From Kiloniellales bacterium (GTDB lineage: Bacteria; Pseudomonadota; Alphaproteobacteria; Kiloniellales; JAKSBE01): 64,000 bases of DNA. Shown one piece after another: positions 56,905 through 64,000 of the stretch. Where the stretch lies: the NCBI GenBank assembly GCA_030066685.1, contig JASJBF010000038.1, forward strand, positions 1-64,000, written 5' to 3'. The position numbers were made by a program, and so were the translations under genes. Each line of letters begins with the position of its first letter. Position 1 is the first letter of the stretch. The notes beneath the pieces were generated by a model. That model had not been told where the DNA came from. It did not search any database and was given only the letters and a program-made list of their open reading frames with translations.

Positions 56905-56939
56905 CTTCCGGGAGGAGCAGGGGGTACTCCTCCCGGAAG
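56905..56939 (-). terminator. Intrinsic terminator after ftsZ
   Basis: The perfect 13-bp inverted repeat CTTCCGGGAGGAG / CTCCTCCCGGAAG with a 9-nt loop lies 35 bp past the ftsZ stop. On the minus strand it is followed by TTCTTC. It separates the fts cluster from bamD. Confidence 0.75.
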
Positions 56940-56973
56940 CCTAGGGCCGGATCTCCCTGCCGACAGTCGGAGG

Positions 56974-58812
56974 CTAATTGGCCTGCCGGCGAAGGAAGGC
57001 CGGGATATCAAGGAGATCGTCGTCGACCGGGCTGTTCGACGGGCGATCGGCCGGGTCCAATCCGGTCAGACGGGGCTGGCCCTCGCCCGAGGATGGCGCC
57101 GGCTGGTGTTCCTCGACCCGCGCTTCGAGCTTCGGGGCTTCGTGGGCCGTCGCCTGGGGCCGGGCCACGAACTGGGGCTGGACCTGCGGCTGGGCCTGGA
57201 CTTGCGGCTGCGGCGCAGCCTCGACCTTGGGCTGTGCCGGGCGGGACTCGGCCGTGTCGTGGCCCTGGGCGGCGGCTTGCAGCGCGCGGGCGGCGCCGCT
57301 CATGCGGGCCAGGATCGCCTGGGCCCGGCTCCGGGTCGCCGGAGACACGGGATCGCCGACGGTCCGGCTCTCGGCCAGGGCGCCCTGAGCGGCCGCGCTC
57401 TGCGCCTGCGGTACGGCGGGCGCTTCGCTCGGCGGCGCGGCCGGCGGGGCGTTGACCACGTCGGCCGCGGCGAAGGGGTTGGCCTGGACCATGGGCGCCG
57501 ACGCCTCCTGGCCGGGGTCCATGGGCTGGGGCGCGATGAAGGTCTCCCCGGCCGGCGGCTCGCTCGATACCGCTTGCGCGGTCTCACGGACCTCTTCGAC
57601 CAGCGGCTCGGTCAGCTCCAGGGGCGCTTCGCCGGCCTGATCCGGAGCCGCCGAGGGCTGCGGCTCGCTGACGATGGACTGGGCGGCGGGCTGCGCCATG
57701 GGTTGGGCCGGCACCTCGGCGGCGGCTTGCGCCGTGATCTGGTCGCCGCCTTCGGCGGCGTTGCCGGCCGGCGCGGCCTGGGCGCCGCCTGCCGCCGGGT
57801 TGGCGACCAGGCTGAGCGTGACCGGACGCGGCTTGGCACCCTCGGCGATATCGATGCCGGTGGCCACGACCGAGACCCGCATCTGGTTCTCCATCTTGTC
57901 GTCGTAGGTCGAGCCGAAGATGATGTTGGCCTCGGGGTCGACCTCGTCGCGGATCCGGTTGGCCGCTTCGTCGACCTCGAAGAGCGTCAGGTCGGGGCCG
58001 CCGGTGATGTTGATCAGCACCCCGCGCGCGCCCTTCATCGACACGTCCTCGAGCAGCGGGTTGGAGATCGCCGCCTCGGCCGCCGCGATGGCGCGGTTGT
58101 CGCCGTCGGCCTCGCCGGTGCCCATCATGGCCTTGCCCATCTCGGTCATGACCGTGCGGATGTCGGCGAAGTCGAGGTTGATCAGGCCCGGCATGACCAT
58201 CAGGTCGGTGACGCCGCGGACGCCGGCATGCAGGACGTCGTCGGCCATCTTGAAGGCGTCCGCGAAGGTCGTCTTCTCGTTGGCGATGCGGAAAAGGTTC
58301 TGGTTCGGGATGATGATCAGGGTGTCGACGAACTGGGTCAGCTCCTGGATCCCGGACTCGGCGATGCGCATGCGGTGCACGCCCTCGAAGTGGAAGGGCT
58401 TGGTCACCACGCCGACGGTCAGGATTCCCTGCTCGCGGGCGGCGCGGGCGATGACGGGCGCCGCGCCGGTGCCGGTGCCGCCGCCCATTCCGGCGGTGAT
58501 GAAGACCATGTGGGCGCCTTCGAGGTCGGCGAGGATCTCGTCCAGGGCCTCCTCGGCGGCGGCCTTGCCGATGTCCGGGCGCGAGCCGGAGCCCAGCCCT
58601 TGGGTGATGTTGCGGCCGAGCTGCAGGGTCCGGCTGCAGAGCGACTGCGCGATCGCCTGGGCGTCGGTGTTCGCGACCACGAACTCGACGCCTTCCAGGT
58701 TGGACTGGATCATGTTGTTGACGGCGTTGCCGCCGGCGCCCCCCACGCCGATGACGGTGATTCTTGGCTTCAACTGGGCTTCGCTGGTTGGAACGTTGAG
58801 GTTCAAGGACAT
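56974..58812 (-). CDS. ftsZ: Cell division protein FtsZ
   Basis: This 612-aa tubulin-like GTPase forms the division ring. The GTPase core (about 15-325) has [14 protein letters not shown], the tubulin signature [14 protein letters not shown] (about 107-120) and [12 protein letters not shown] linker of about 265 residues, very rich in Ala, Pro and Gln with low complexity ([14 protein letters not shown]), leads to the conserved tail [16 protein letters not shown] that binds FtsA and others. E. coli FtsZ is 383 aa; the long linker is an alphaproteobacterial trait, here near the upper end. ATG 58812 has TGGAGGCAG upstream. It is 95 bp after ftsA. Confidence 0.97.
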   Translation of the reverse strand: MSLNLNVPTSEAQLKPRITVIGVGGAGGNAVNNMIQSNLEGVEFVVANTDAQAIAQSLCSRTLQLGRNITQGLGSGSRPDIGKAAAEEALDEILADLEGAHMVFITAGMGGGTGTGAAPVIARAAREQGILTVGVVTKPFHFEGVHRMRIAESGIQELTQFVDTLIIIPNQNLFRIANEKTTFADAFKMADDVLHAGVRGVTDLMVMPGLINLDFADIRTVMTEMGKAMMGTGEADGDNRAIAAAEAAISNPLLEDVSMKGARGVLINITGGPDLTLFEVDEAANRIRDEVDPEANIIFGSTYDDKMENQMRVSVVATGIDIAEGAKPRPVTLSLVANPAAGGAQAAPAGNAAEGGDQITAQAAAEVPAQPMAQPAAQSIVSEPQPSAAPDQAGEAPLELTEPLVEEVRETAQAVSSEPPAGETFIAPQPMDPGQEASAPMVQANPFAAADVVNAPPAAPPSEAPAVPQAQSAAAQGALAESRTVGDPVSPATRSRAQAILARMSGAARALQAAAQGHDTAESRPAQPKVEAAPQPQVQAQPQVQPQFVARPQATAHEAPKLEARVEEHQPAPSSGEGQPRLTGLDPADRPSNSPVDDDLLDIPAFLRRQAN

Positions 58813-58907
58813 GTCTGCCTCCACTTGCCCCCTAAGGCGGGCGGTACGGCCGGTCCTACCGGCAAGTTGCGGATCCCGGACCGGCCGGGACCTCGAAGAT
58901 CCTGCTC

Positions 58908-60179
58908 TCACAGGTGCTCACGGAACCAATGACCCAGGCGGCCCATCAGGCCGTCGGGCTCCCCACGTTTCGTCCGGGTCTCGGCCGCCAGCGGCAGGTT
59001 CGCGGCGATCGCATAGGCGATCAGCCCGCTGCAGGTGGCGAAGGCGGGACCGGACGTTGCCTCGGCCAGGCCCTGGATCCTGAGCGGGCGGCCGAGACGA
59101 ACCTGTTTGTCGAGCACCAGCGCCGCCAGGTCGCGGACGCCGGGCAGCTGGCAGGCGCCGCCGGTCAGGACGACCCGCCGGCCCGCCAGCTTGTCCAGGC
59201 CGCTGGCTTCCAGGTGCGAGCGCACGAGCTCGAAGGTCTCTTCCAGGCGCGGCTGGATGATGCCGGTGAGGTAGGAGCGCGCGATCTGCTGGGTCGCGCC
59301 GCTGTCCTCTTCCCCGACCGGAAGTACCTCGATCACCTCCCGGTCGTCGACCTCGGCTGCCATGGCGTGGCCGTAGAGCGTCTTCAGGCGCTCGGCCTGC
59401 TGCCGGGTCGTCGAAAGGCCGCGGGCGACGTCGCTGGTGACGTGGCTGCCGCCGACCGGGATGGAATCGGTGAAGATCACCTGGCCTTCGAGGAAGACCG
59501 CGATGGTCGTCGTGCCGCCGCCCATGTCGACCAGGGTCACGCCCAGCTCCCGCTCGTCCTCGACCAGGACCGAGAGGCCCGAGGCGTAGGGCGAGACGAC
59601 GAAGCCGCCGACATCGAGGTGGCAGCGCTCGACGCAGGTGCTGAGGTTGCGCACCGAGCTGCTGCGCGCCGTGACCAGATGCATGTCGACGCCCAGCAGG
59701 TCGCCGATCATGCCCCGCGGGTTGCGGATGCCGCGGTTGCCGTCGAGGGTGAAGCCGACCGGGATCGAATGGATCAGCTGCGGCGCGGCGGCGGGATCGA
59801 GCCGGCCGCAGGTGGCCTGCTGGCCCTCCTCCAGGGCGCGGCGCAGGTCGAGCTCGCCGACCTCCTGTCCAACGATCGGGATCTCGACCCGGACCTGGCG
59901 CGAGGCCGGATAGCCGCCCGAGAGGTTGACCGCGACCTCGTTCACCGTCTCGCTGGCCATCTCCTCGGCGGCGTAGACGGCGCTGCGGATGGCCGCCTCG
60001 GCGGCCTCCATGTCGATGATGCTGCCGGCCTTGACGCCCTGGCTGGCCTGCTGGCCGATCCCGATGACCCGCGGATGCTTGATGCCGTCGGTCTCCGCGA
60101 TGAAGCAGCAGACCTTGCTCGAGCCGACGTCGAGCGCGGCGATCAGGCCATTGCTGTTCTTGCCGGGCACCCGCTTCAT
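58908..60179 (-). CDS. ftsA: Cell division protein FtsA
   Basis: This 423-aa actin-fold protein anchors FtsZ to the membrane. It has ATP-site phrases [18 protein letters not shown] at the N terminus, the SHS2/1C domain near 80-160 ([20 protein letters not shown]), [20 protein letters not shown] near 205 and [20 protein letters not shown] near 335. The C-terminal amphipathic membrane helix is present ([13 protein letters not shown]). The ATG at 60179 is preferred; an adjacent GTG at 60182 is equally possible. It follows ftsQ after 45 bp. Confidence 0.96.
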   Translation of the reverse strand: MKRVPGKNSNGLIAALDVGSSKVCCFIAETDGIKHPRVIGIGQQASQGVKAGSIIDMEAAEAAIRSAVYAAEEMASETVNEVAVNLSGGYPASRQVRVEIPIVGQEVGELDLRRALEEGQQATCGRLDPAAAPQLIHSIPVGFTLDGNRGIRNPRGMIGDLLGVDMHLVTARSSSVRNLSTCVERCHLDVGGFVVSPYASGLSVLVEDERELGVTLVDMGGGTTTIAVFLEGQVIFTDSIPVGGSHVTSDVARGLSTTRQQAERLKTLYGHAMAAEVDDREVIEVLPVGEEDSGATQQIARSYLTGIIQPRLEETFELVRSHLEASGLDKLAGRRVVLTGGACQLPGVRDLAALVLDKQVRLGRPLRIQGLAEATSGPAFATCSGLIAYAIAANLPLAAETRTKRGEPDGLMGRLGHWFREHL

Positions 60180-60224
60180 CACGTCGTCATCCGTTCCCCG
60201 TTCCGATCCCTTCCGGGACCCCCC

Positions 60225-61082
60225 TCACGTGTCCTTGCCGGGCCCGGTGGCGGCGCGCCCCGGCGCCAGGTCGGGCGCCATGCGCAGCACCATCCGGTCG
60301 GACAGGCGCAGGTCGATGGCCAGGATCTCCCGCTGCAGCAGGCCGTGCTCGCGCTGAAGCCGTGCCAGCTCGGCCCAGGCCTCGGCGACCTCGTCCTCGG
60401 GCAGCCGCACGTCGATGCCGCCGCGCAGCCGCAGGTTCCAGCGCCGCTCGCCGACCCGCACCGCGGCGACCACCAGGGGCCGAAGCTGCGGTTCGCGCGC
60501 CAGCACGGTGAGCAGGGCCGCCGTGTGCTTCGGGGCGCCTTGGCCGACCACCAGGGGCAAAGCGGCGAAGCGCTCCGGCCGCGCCGCCGAGATCACCTCG
60601 CCGGCGCGGTCGATCACCAACTTGCGGCCGCGGTTCTGCCAGAGTGCCAAGGGCTGGCGCTCGGTGATCTCGATCAGCAGGACATCGGGCAGGCGGCGCT
60701 CGACCATTGCCGTTGCGACCCAAGGCAGGGCTTCGATGCGTTCCTTGGTCGCCTGCGGGTCGATCGCAAGCATGGGCGTGCCGCGCTGGACGCCGATGCT
60801 GTCGAGCAGCGCCTGCTTGGAGGTCCGGTTGCGGCCGACCAGAAGCACCTCCTCGACCGCCAGTCCGGCTTCCGCCGTGCCCTCCAGCCAGGCCGCGGCG
60901 ATACGCTCAGCGCTGCGGGCGAACCAACCGGACCAGGCGAGGCCGAGCACCAAGAGGCCAAGCAGCCCGGCTGCGCCCAGGATCAGGCGCCCGCGCGTCA
61001 CCAGCGGCGCCTTGCGAGGGCGGGCCTTGGCCCTGTTCATGCTCGGGGCGCGGGGCTCCACGCGCAGGCTCAGGTCTCGCAT
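60225..61082 (-). CDS. ftsQ: Cell division protein FtsQ
   Basis: This 285-aa bitopic divisome protein has a basic cytoplasmic tail (RAKARPRKAPLVTRGR) and a membrane helix at about 32-52 (LILGAAGLLGLLVLGLAWSG). The POTRA domain is at about 75-145 (VLLVGRNRTSKQALLDSIGV, then ALPWVATAMVERRLPDVLLI), followed by the FtsQ beta domain (ITERQPLALWQNRGRKLVID). The ATG at 61082 overlaps the ddl stop by 13 nt, and its GGAG ribosome site is inside ddl. Confidence 0.94.
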   Translation of the reverse strand: MRDLSLRVEPRAPSMNRAKARPRKAPLVTRGRLILGAAGLLGLLVLGLAWSGWFARSAERIAAAWLEGTAEAGLAVEEVLLVGRNRTSKQALLDSIGVQRGTPMLAIDPQATKERIEALPWVATAMVERRLPDVLLIEITERQPLALWQNRGRKLVIDRAGEVISAARPERFAALPLVVGQGAPKHTAALLTVLAREPQLRPLVVAAVRVGERRWNLRLRGGIDVRLPEDEVAEAWAELARLQREHGLLQREILAIDLRLSDRMVLRMAPDLAPGRAATGPGKDT

Positions 61083-61993
61083 GTCGCGTTCTCCACCAAC
61101 CAGGCACAGAGTTCGGGAAAGCCGATGCCGAGATGCGCCGCCTGCTCGGGCACCAGGCTCAAGGGCGTCATGCCCGGCTGGGTGTTGACCTCCAGCAGGT
61201 AGATCTTGTCGTCGCCGCCTTCGGTGTCGTCGTAGCGGAAGTCGGCCCGGCTCACGCCGCGGCAGCCCAGGGCCCGGTGCGCCTCGAGCGCGCTTTCCAG
61301 GCACTCCTCGTAGATCGCCTCGGGCAGCCTGGCCGGCACCTCGTGGACCGTCTTGCCCTCGGTGTACTTGGCCTCGTAGTCGTAGAAGCCCTGCTTGGGC
61401 TTCAGCTCGGTCACCGCCAGCGCCCGCTCGCCCATGACCGAGACGGTCAGCTCGCGGCCCGGGATGAAGCGCTCGACCATGATCTGATCGCCGGACTGCC
61501 AGGCTTCCTCGGCGCCCAGGGGCGGTTCGTTGTCGCCGTCCTCGACGATGCGCACGCCGACGCTGGAGCCCTCGGCCACCGGCTTGACCACGTAGGGCCG
61601 GGGCAGGACGTCGGCGGCCAGGATCTGCTCGCGGCTGGCGACGACGCTCTCGGCGCAGCGCAGCCCGTTGGCGCGGAACACCCGCTTGGCCATCTCCTTG
61701 TCCATGGCCAGGGCCGAGGCCATGACCCCGGAATGGGTATAGGGGATGTGCAGCAGCTCGAGCAGGCCCTGGACGCAGCCGTCCTCGCCCCAGCGCCCGT
61801 GCAGGGCGTTGAAGACCGCGTCCGGCGCCGGGGTCAGCGCCTTGATCAGGGCGCCGACGTCGTCGGTGACGTCGACCATCTCGACCGCGAAGCCGGCCTC
61901 GCCAAGGGCCTTGCCGCAGTCGCGGCCGCTGACCAGGGAGACCTCGCGCTCGGCCGAGATGCCGCCGTAGAGGACTGCGACGCGCCTGCTCAT
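61070..61993 (-). CDS. ddl: D-alanine--D-alanine ligase
   Basis: This 307-aa ATP-grasp ligase makes the D-Ala-D-Ala dipeptide of peptidoglycan. It starts RRVAVLYGGISAEREVSLVS. Other family phrases are FNALHGRWGEDGCVQGLLEL near 62, the ATP-grasp LPRPYVVKPVAEGSSVGVRI near 130, GRELTVSVMGE and the metal-binding end IYLLEVNTQPGMTPLSL near 265. The length matches DdlB. The start overlaps the murB stop (ATGA), with GGGGGGAGG upstream. Confidence 0.96.
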   Translation of the reverse strand: MSRRVAVLYGGISAEREVSLVSGRDCGKALGEAGFAVEMVDVTDDVGALIKALTPAPDAVFNALHGRWGEDGCVQGLLELLHIPYTHSGVMASALAMDKEMAKRVFRANGLRCAESVVASREQILAADVLPRPYVVKPVAEGSSVGVRIVEDGDNEPPLGAEEAWQSGDQIMVERFIPGRELTVSVMGERALAVTELKPKQGFYDYEAKYTEGKTVHEVPARLPEAIYEECLESALEAHRALGCRGVSRADFRYDDTEGGDDKIYLLEVNTQPGMTPLSLVPEQAAHLGIGFPELCAWLVENATCET

Positions 61994-62937
61994 GCCGCCT
62001 CCCCCCGGTCGCCGTCCCCGGCGATCCCGATCCGGCGGATCTCCCACTGCAGCTCGATCCCGCTGTCGTCCCGCACCCGCCGGCGGACCTCCTCGCCCAG
62101 CGCCTCGATGTCGGCGGCGGTGGCGTTGCCGGTGTTGATCAGGAAGTTGCAGTGCTTCTCCGAGACCATGGCGCCGCCGCGCTTGAGCCCGCGGCAGCCC
62201 GCGTTGTCGATCAGCTCCCAGGCCTTGGCGCCTTCGGGGTTCTTGAAGGTGCTGCCGCCGGTGCGGGTGCGGACCGGCTGGCTTTCGGCGCGGGCGGTCT
62301 GGATTTCGGTCATGCGCCGGGCGATCACCTTGGGATCGTCGGCCTCGCCGCGTAGGCGGGCGGACAGGAAGATCCAGTCCTCGGGGATCGCGCTGCCGCG
62401 GTAGCGGAAGCCGAAGTCCTCCGGTGCCAGGCGGTGCAGGTTGCCGTAGCCGTCGACGGCCTCGGCCTCGATCAGCACGTCCTTGAGCTCGCGGCCGTAG
62501 GCGCCGGCGTTCATGCGCAGCGCCCCGCCCAGGGTGCCGGGCACGCCGCAGAGGAACTCCAGGCCGCCGGTCCCGGCGATGCGGGCGGCGGTGGCGATGT
62601 TGAAGTCGAGCGCGCCGGCGCCGGCGAAGACCTCTTCGCCCTCGGCACGGATCTCGGCGAAGCCGCGTCCCAGGCGCAGGACCACGCCCGGCACGCCGCC
62701 GTCGCGAACCAGCAGGTTGGAGGCGACCCCGATCACCGTGACCGGCAGGTCGCGCGGCTTCTGGCGCAGGAACTCGATCAGGTCGTCGCGGTTGGCCGGC
62801 CGGAACATGACCTCGGCGGTGCCGCCGACGCGGAACCAGGTGATGCCGGCCAGGGGCGCCTCGGCCGTCAGGCGGCCCCTTACACTTGGCAGTCGGTCGA
62901 TCAGGGGAGTCTTGCTGTGCTTCGTCATGGCGATCAT
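61990..62937 (-). CDS. murB: UDP-N-acetylenolpyruvoylglucosamine reductase
   Basis: This 315-aa FAD enzyme makes UDP-MurNAc, the second step of peptidoglycan precursor synthesis. FAD-binding phrases are [20 protein letters not shown] near 35, [14 protein letters not shown] near 68 and [20 protein letters not shown] near 135. The catalytic-proton-donor region is [12 protein letters not shown] near 225, which also holds the catalytic Ser, and the C-terminal [19 protein letters not shown] holds the type I Glu region. It overlaps both murC and ddl by 4 nt. Confidence 0.96.
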   Translation of the reverse strand: MIAMTKHSKTPLIDRLPSVRGRLTAEAPLAGITWFRVGGTAEVMFRPANRDDLIEFLRQKPRDLPVTVIGVASNLLVRDGGVPGVVLRLGRGFAEIRAEGEEVFAGAGALDFNIATAARIAGTGGLEFLCGVPGTLGGALRMNAGAYGRELKDVLIEAEAVDGYGNLHRLAPEDFGFRYRGSAIPEDWIFLSARLRGEADDPKVIARRMTEIQTARAESQPVRTRTGGSTFKNPEGAKAWELIDNAGCRGLKRGGAMVSEKHCNFLINTGNATAADIEALGEEVRRRVRDDSGIELQWEIRRIGIAGDGDRGEAA

Positions 62938-64000
62938 AGCCCCGCTCCTGCAGGTTTCGGGTTGTCGCCTCCCCTCCTAAGACCTTCCAGTTCCTCGGGC
63001 AGCTTGTTCGCCCAGGCGGTGATGTTGCCGGCCCCCAGGCAGACCACGAAATCGCCCCTCCCGGCGATCTCGCTGACCTTGGGGGCCAGTTGCTCGGGCC
63101 CCGACAGCGGCACCGCGTGGCGGTGGCCGCGGGCGCGCAGGCCCTCGACGAGGGCGTCGCGGTCGACCCCCTCGATCGGCTCTTCTCCGGCGGCGAAGAC
63201 CTCGGCCACGAGGACGTGGTCGGCGTCGTTGAAGCAGCCGCAGAATTCCTCGAACAGGCTGGCCAGCCGCGAAAAGCGGTGCGGCTGGACCACGGCGATG
63301 ACCTTGTCGCCGGTCGCCGCCCGCGCGGCCTTCAGGACCGCGGAGATCTCGACCGGGTGATGGCCGTAGTCGTCGATGATGGTGATGCCGTCGACCTCGC
63401 CGGTCTTCGTGAAGCGGCGCTTCACCCCGCGGAAGCCGCCCAGCGCTTCACGCAGGACCTCGTCGGTGATCTTCAGCTCCTGGGCGACGGCGACCGCGGC
63501 CAGCGCGTTGACGGCGTTGTGCTGGCCGAGCATCGGCAACTTGAGCCTGCTGACGGTCCGGCTGCTGCCGGCCTTGCGGTCGGCGATGACCGCGTCGAAG
63601 ATCGTGCCGTCGCGATCGTTCACGAGATTGACGCCGCGCACGTCGGCTTGCGGGCTGAGGCCGTAGGTGACAACGCGGCGGTCGGAGATCTGGCCGATCA
63701 GGCTCTGCACCGCCGGGTGATCGATGCAGAGGATCGCGACCCCGTAGAAAGGGATGTTCTCCAGGAAGCTGCGGAAGGCGTCGTGCAGCGCCTCGACGCT
63801 GCCGTAGAAGTCGAGGTGCTCGGGGTCGACGTTGGTGACGACGGCCAGGGTCGCCGGCAGGCGTACGAAGGAGCCGTCGCTCTCGTCGGCTTCGACCACC
63901 ATCCAGTCGCCGGCGCCAAGGCGGGCGTTGGTGCCGTAGGCGTTGATGATGCCGCCGTTGATCACCGTGGGATCGAAGTGGCCGGCGTCCAGCACCGCGG
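62934..64000 (-). CDS. murC: UDP-N-acetylmuramate--L-alanine ligase, cut by the window edge
   Basis: About the C-terminal 355 residues of MurC (usually about 470) are present. The frame stays open to the right edge, so the start and the GTGKT ATP loop lie outside. Visible are the ATPase middle domain ([20 protein letters not shown], then [14 protein letters not shown]) and the MurC-specific [20 protein letters not shown] (DDYGHHP). The C-terminal [18 protein letters not shown] is also seen. It adds L-Ala to UDP-MurNAc and overlaps murB by 4 nt. Confidence 0.95.
   Translation of the reverse strand, partial: AVLDAGHFDPTVINGGIINAYGTNARLGAGDWMVVEADESDGSFVRLPATLAVVTNVDPEHLDFYGSVEALHDAFRSFLENIPFYGVAILCIDHPAVQSLIGQISDRRVVTYGLSPQADVRGVNLVNDRDGTIFDAVIADRKAGSSRTVSRLKLPMLGQHNAVNALAAVAVAQELKITDEVLREALGGFRGVKRRFTKTGEVDGITIIDDYGHHPVEISAVLKAARAATGDKVIAVVQPHRFSRLASLFEEFCGCFNDADHVLVAEVFAAGEEPIEGVDRDALVEGLRARGHRHAVPLSGPEQLAPKVSEIAGRGDFVVCLGAGNITAWANKLPEELEGLRRGGDNPKPAGAGL

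Noticed and set aside
58914-61202. Plus-strand frame of 762 codons opposite ftsA, ftsQ and ddl
   Set aside because: It mirrors conserved division genes, and its composition is typical of an antisense GC artefact.

Overview
The window is GC-rich, tightly packed chromosomal DNA with about 50 genes and no rRNA, tRNA, CRISPR array, phage gene or transposase that I could see. The division and cell-wall gene order at the right end (murC-murB-ddl-ftsQ-ftsA-ftsZ-bamD-recN-ligA on the minus strand), the long FtsZ linker ending in a DIPAFLRRQ tail, the tandem DUF1127 protein and the symporter-kinase locus all point to an alphaproteobacterium. A Rhodospirillales-type lineage fits best. The species cannot be named from the sequence.

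Left third (1-20.9 kb): this is accessory metabolism. It opens with the end of a heme-d1 / CbiX-type chelatase / DUF4202 operon. Next come a divergent SHMT-like enzyme and LysR regulator, a ketopantoate-reductase-family gene and an RND efflux pair. After these are a secreted DUF4397 protein, a TetR regulator with an exported haloalkane dehalogenase, a Tag-family glycosylase and a NitT/TauT-type ABC importer. A MarR regulator, a persulfide-dioxygenase-like hydrolase, an FMN reductase, a degenerate SNase-fold protein and a PhyH dioxygenase complete the region.

Middle (20.9-35.1 kb): this is a coherent signalling and transport island resembling the acetate-switch (CrbS-type) loci of other proteobacteria. 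It holds a short-chain-acyl regulator of the ScfR/RamB type, a sodium:solute symporter with a strong terminator, several small membrane proteins and a CBS-DUF294 nucleotidyltransferase. It also holds an enoyl-CoA hydratase, a symporter-histidine kinase fusion (SSS-STAC-HisKA-HATPase), a membrane HAMP-PAS-kinase-like-DnaQ exonuclease fusion and a receiver-only response regulator. Two features are unusual. The XRE regulator carries an inserted HisKA segment very like that of the kinase, with its phospho-accepting His. The exonuclease fusion carries a third, His-less version. I propose these parts form one carbon-source signalling system. This is the best candidate in the window for undescribed biology.

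Right third (35.2-64 kb): this is mostly housekeeping. It contains EttA, the MlaA/MlaC lipid-transport proteins, a BASS-family transporter, a thioesterase, a ClC channel, a HtrA-like protein that has lost all three catalytic residues, an aspartoacylase-like M14 enzyme, an Xaa-Pro aminopeptidase, a tandem DUF1127 protein, PrmA, a UvrD-type helicase, a threonine/serine dehydratase and LigA-RecN-BamD. The FtsZ-FtsA-FtsQ-Ddl-MurB-MurC cluster follows and runs off the right edge. lpxC, usually found between ftsZ and bamD in this group, is absent from that position. A 98-bp palindromic intergenic repeat lies between the dehydratase gene and ligA.
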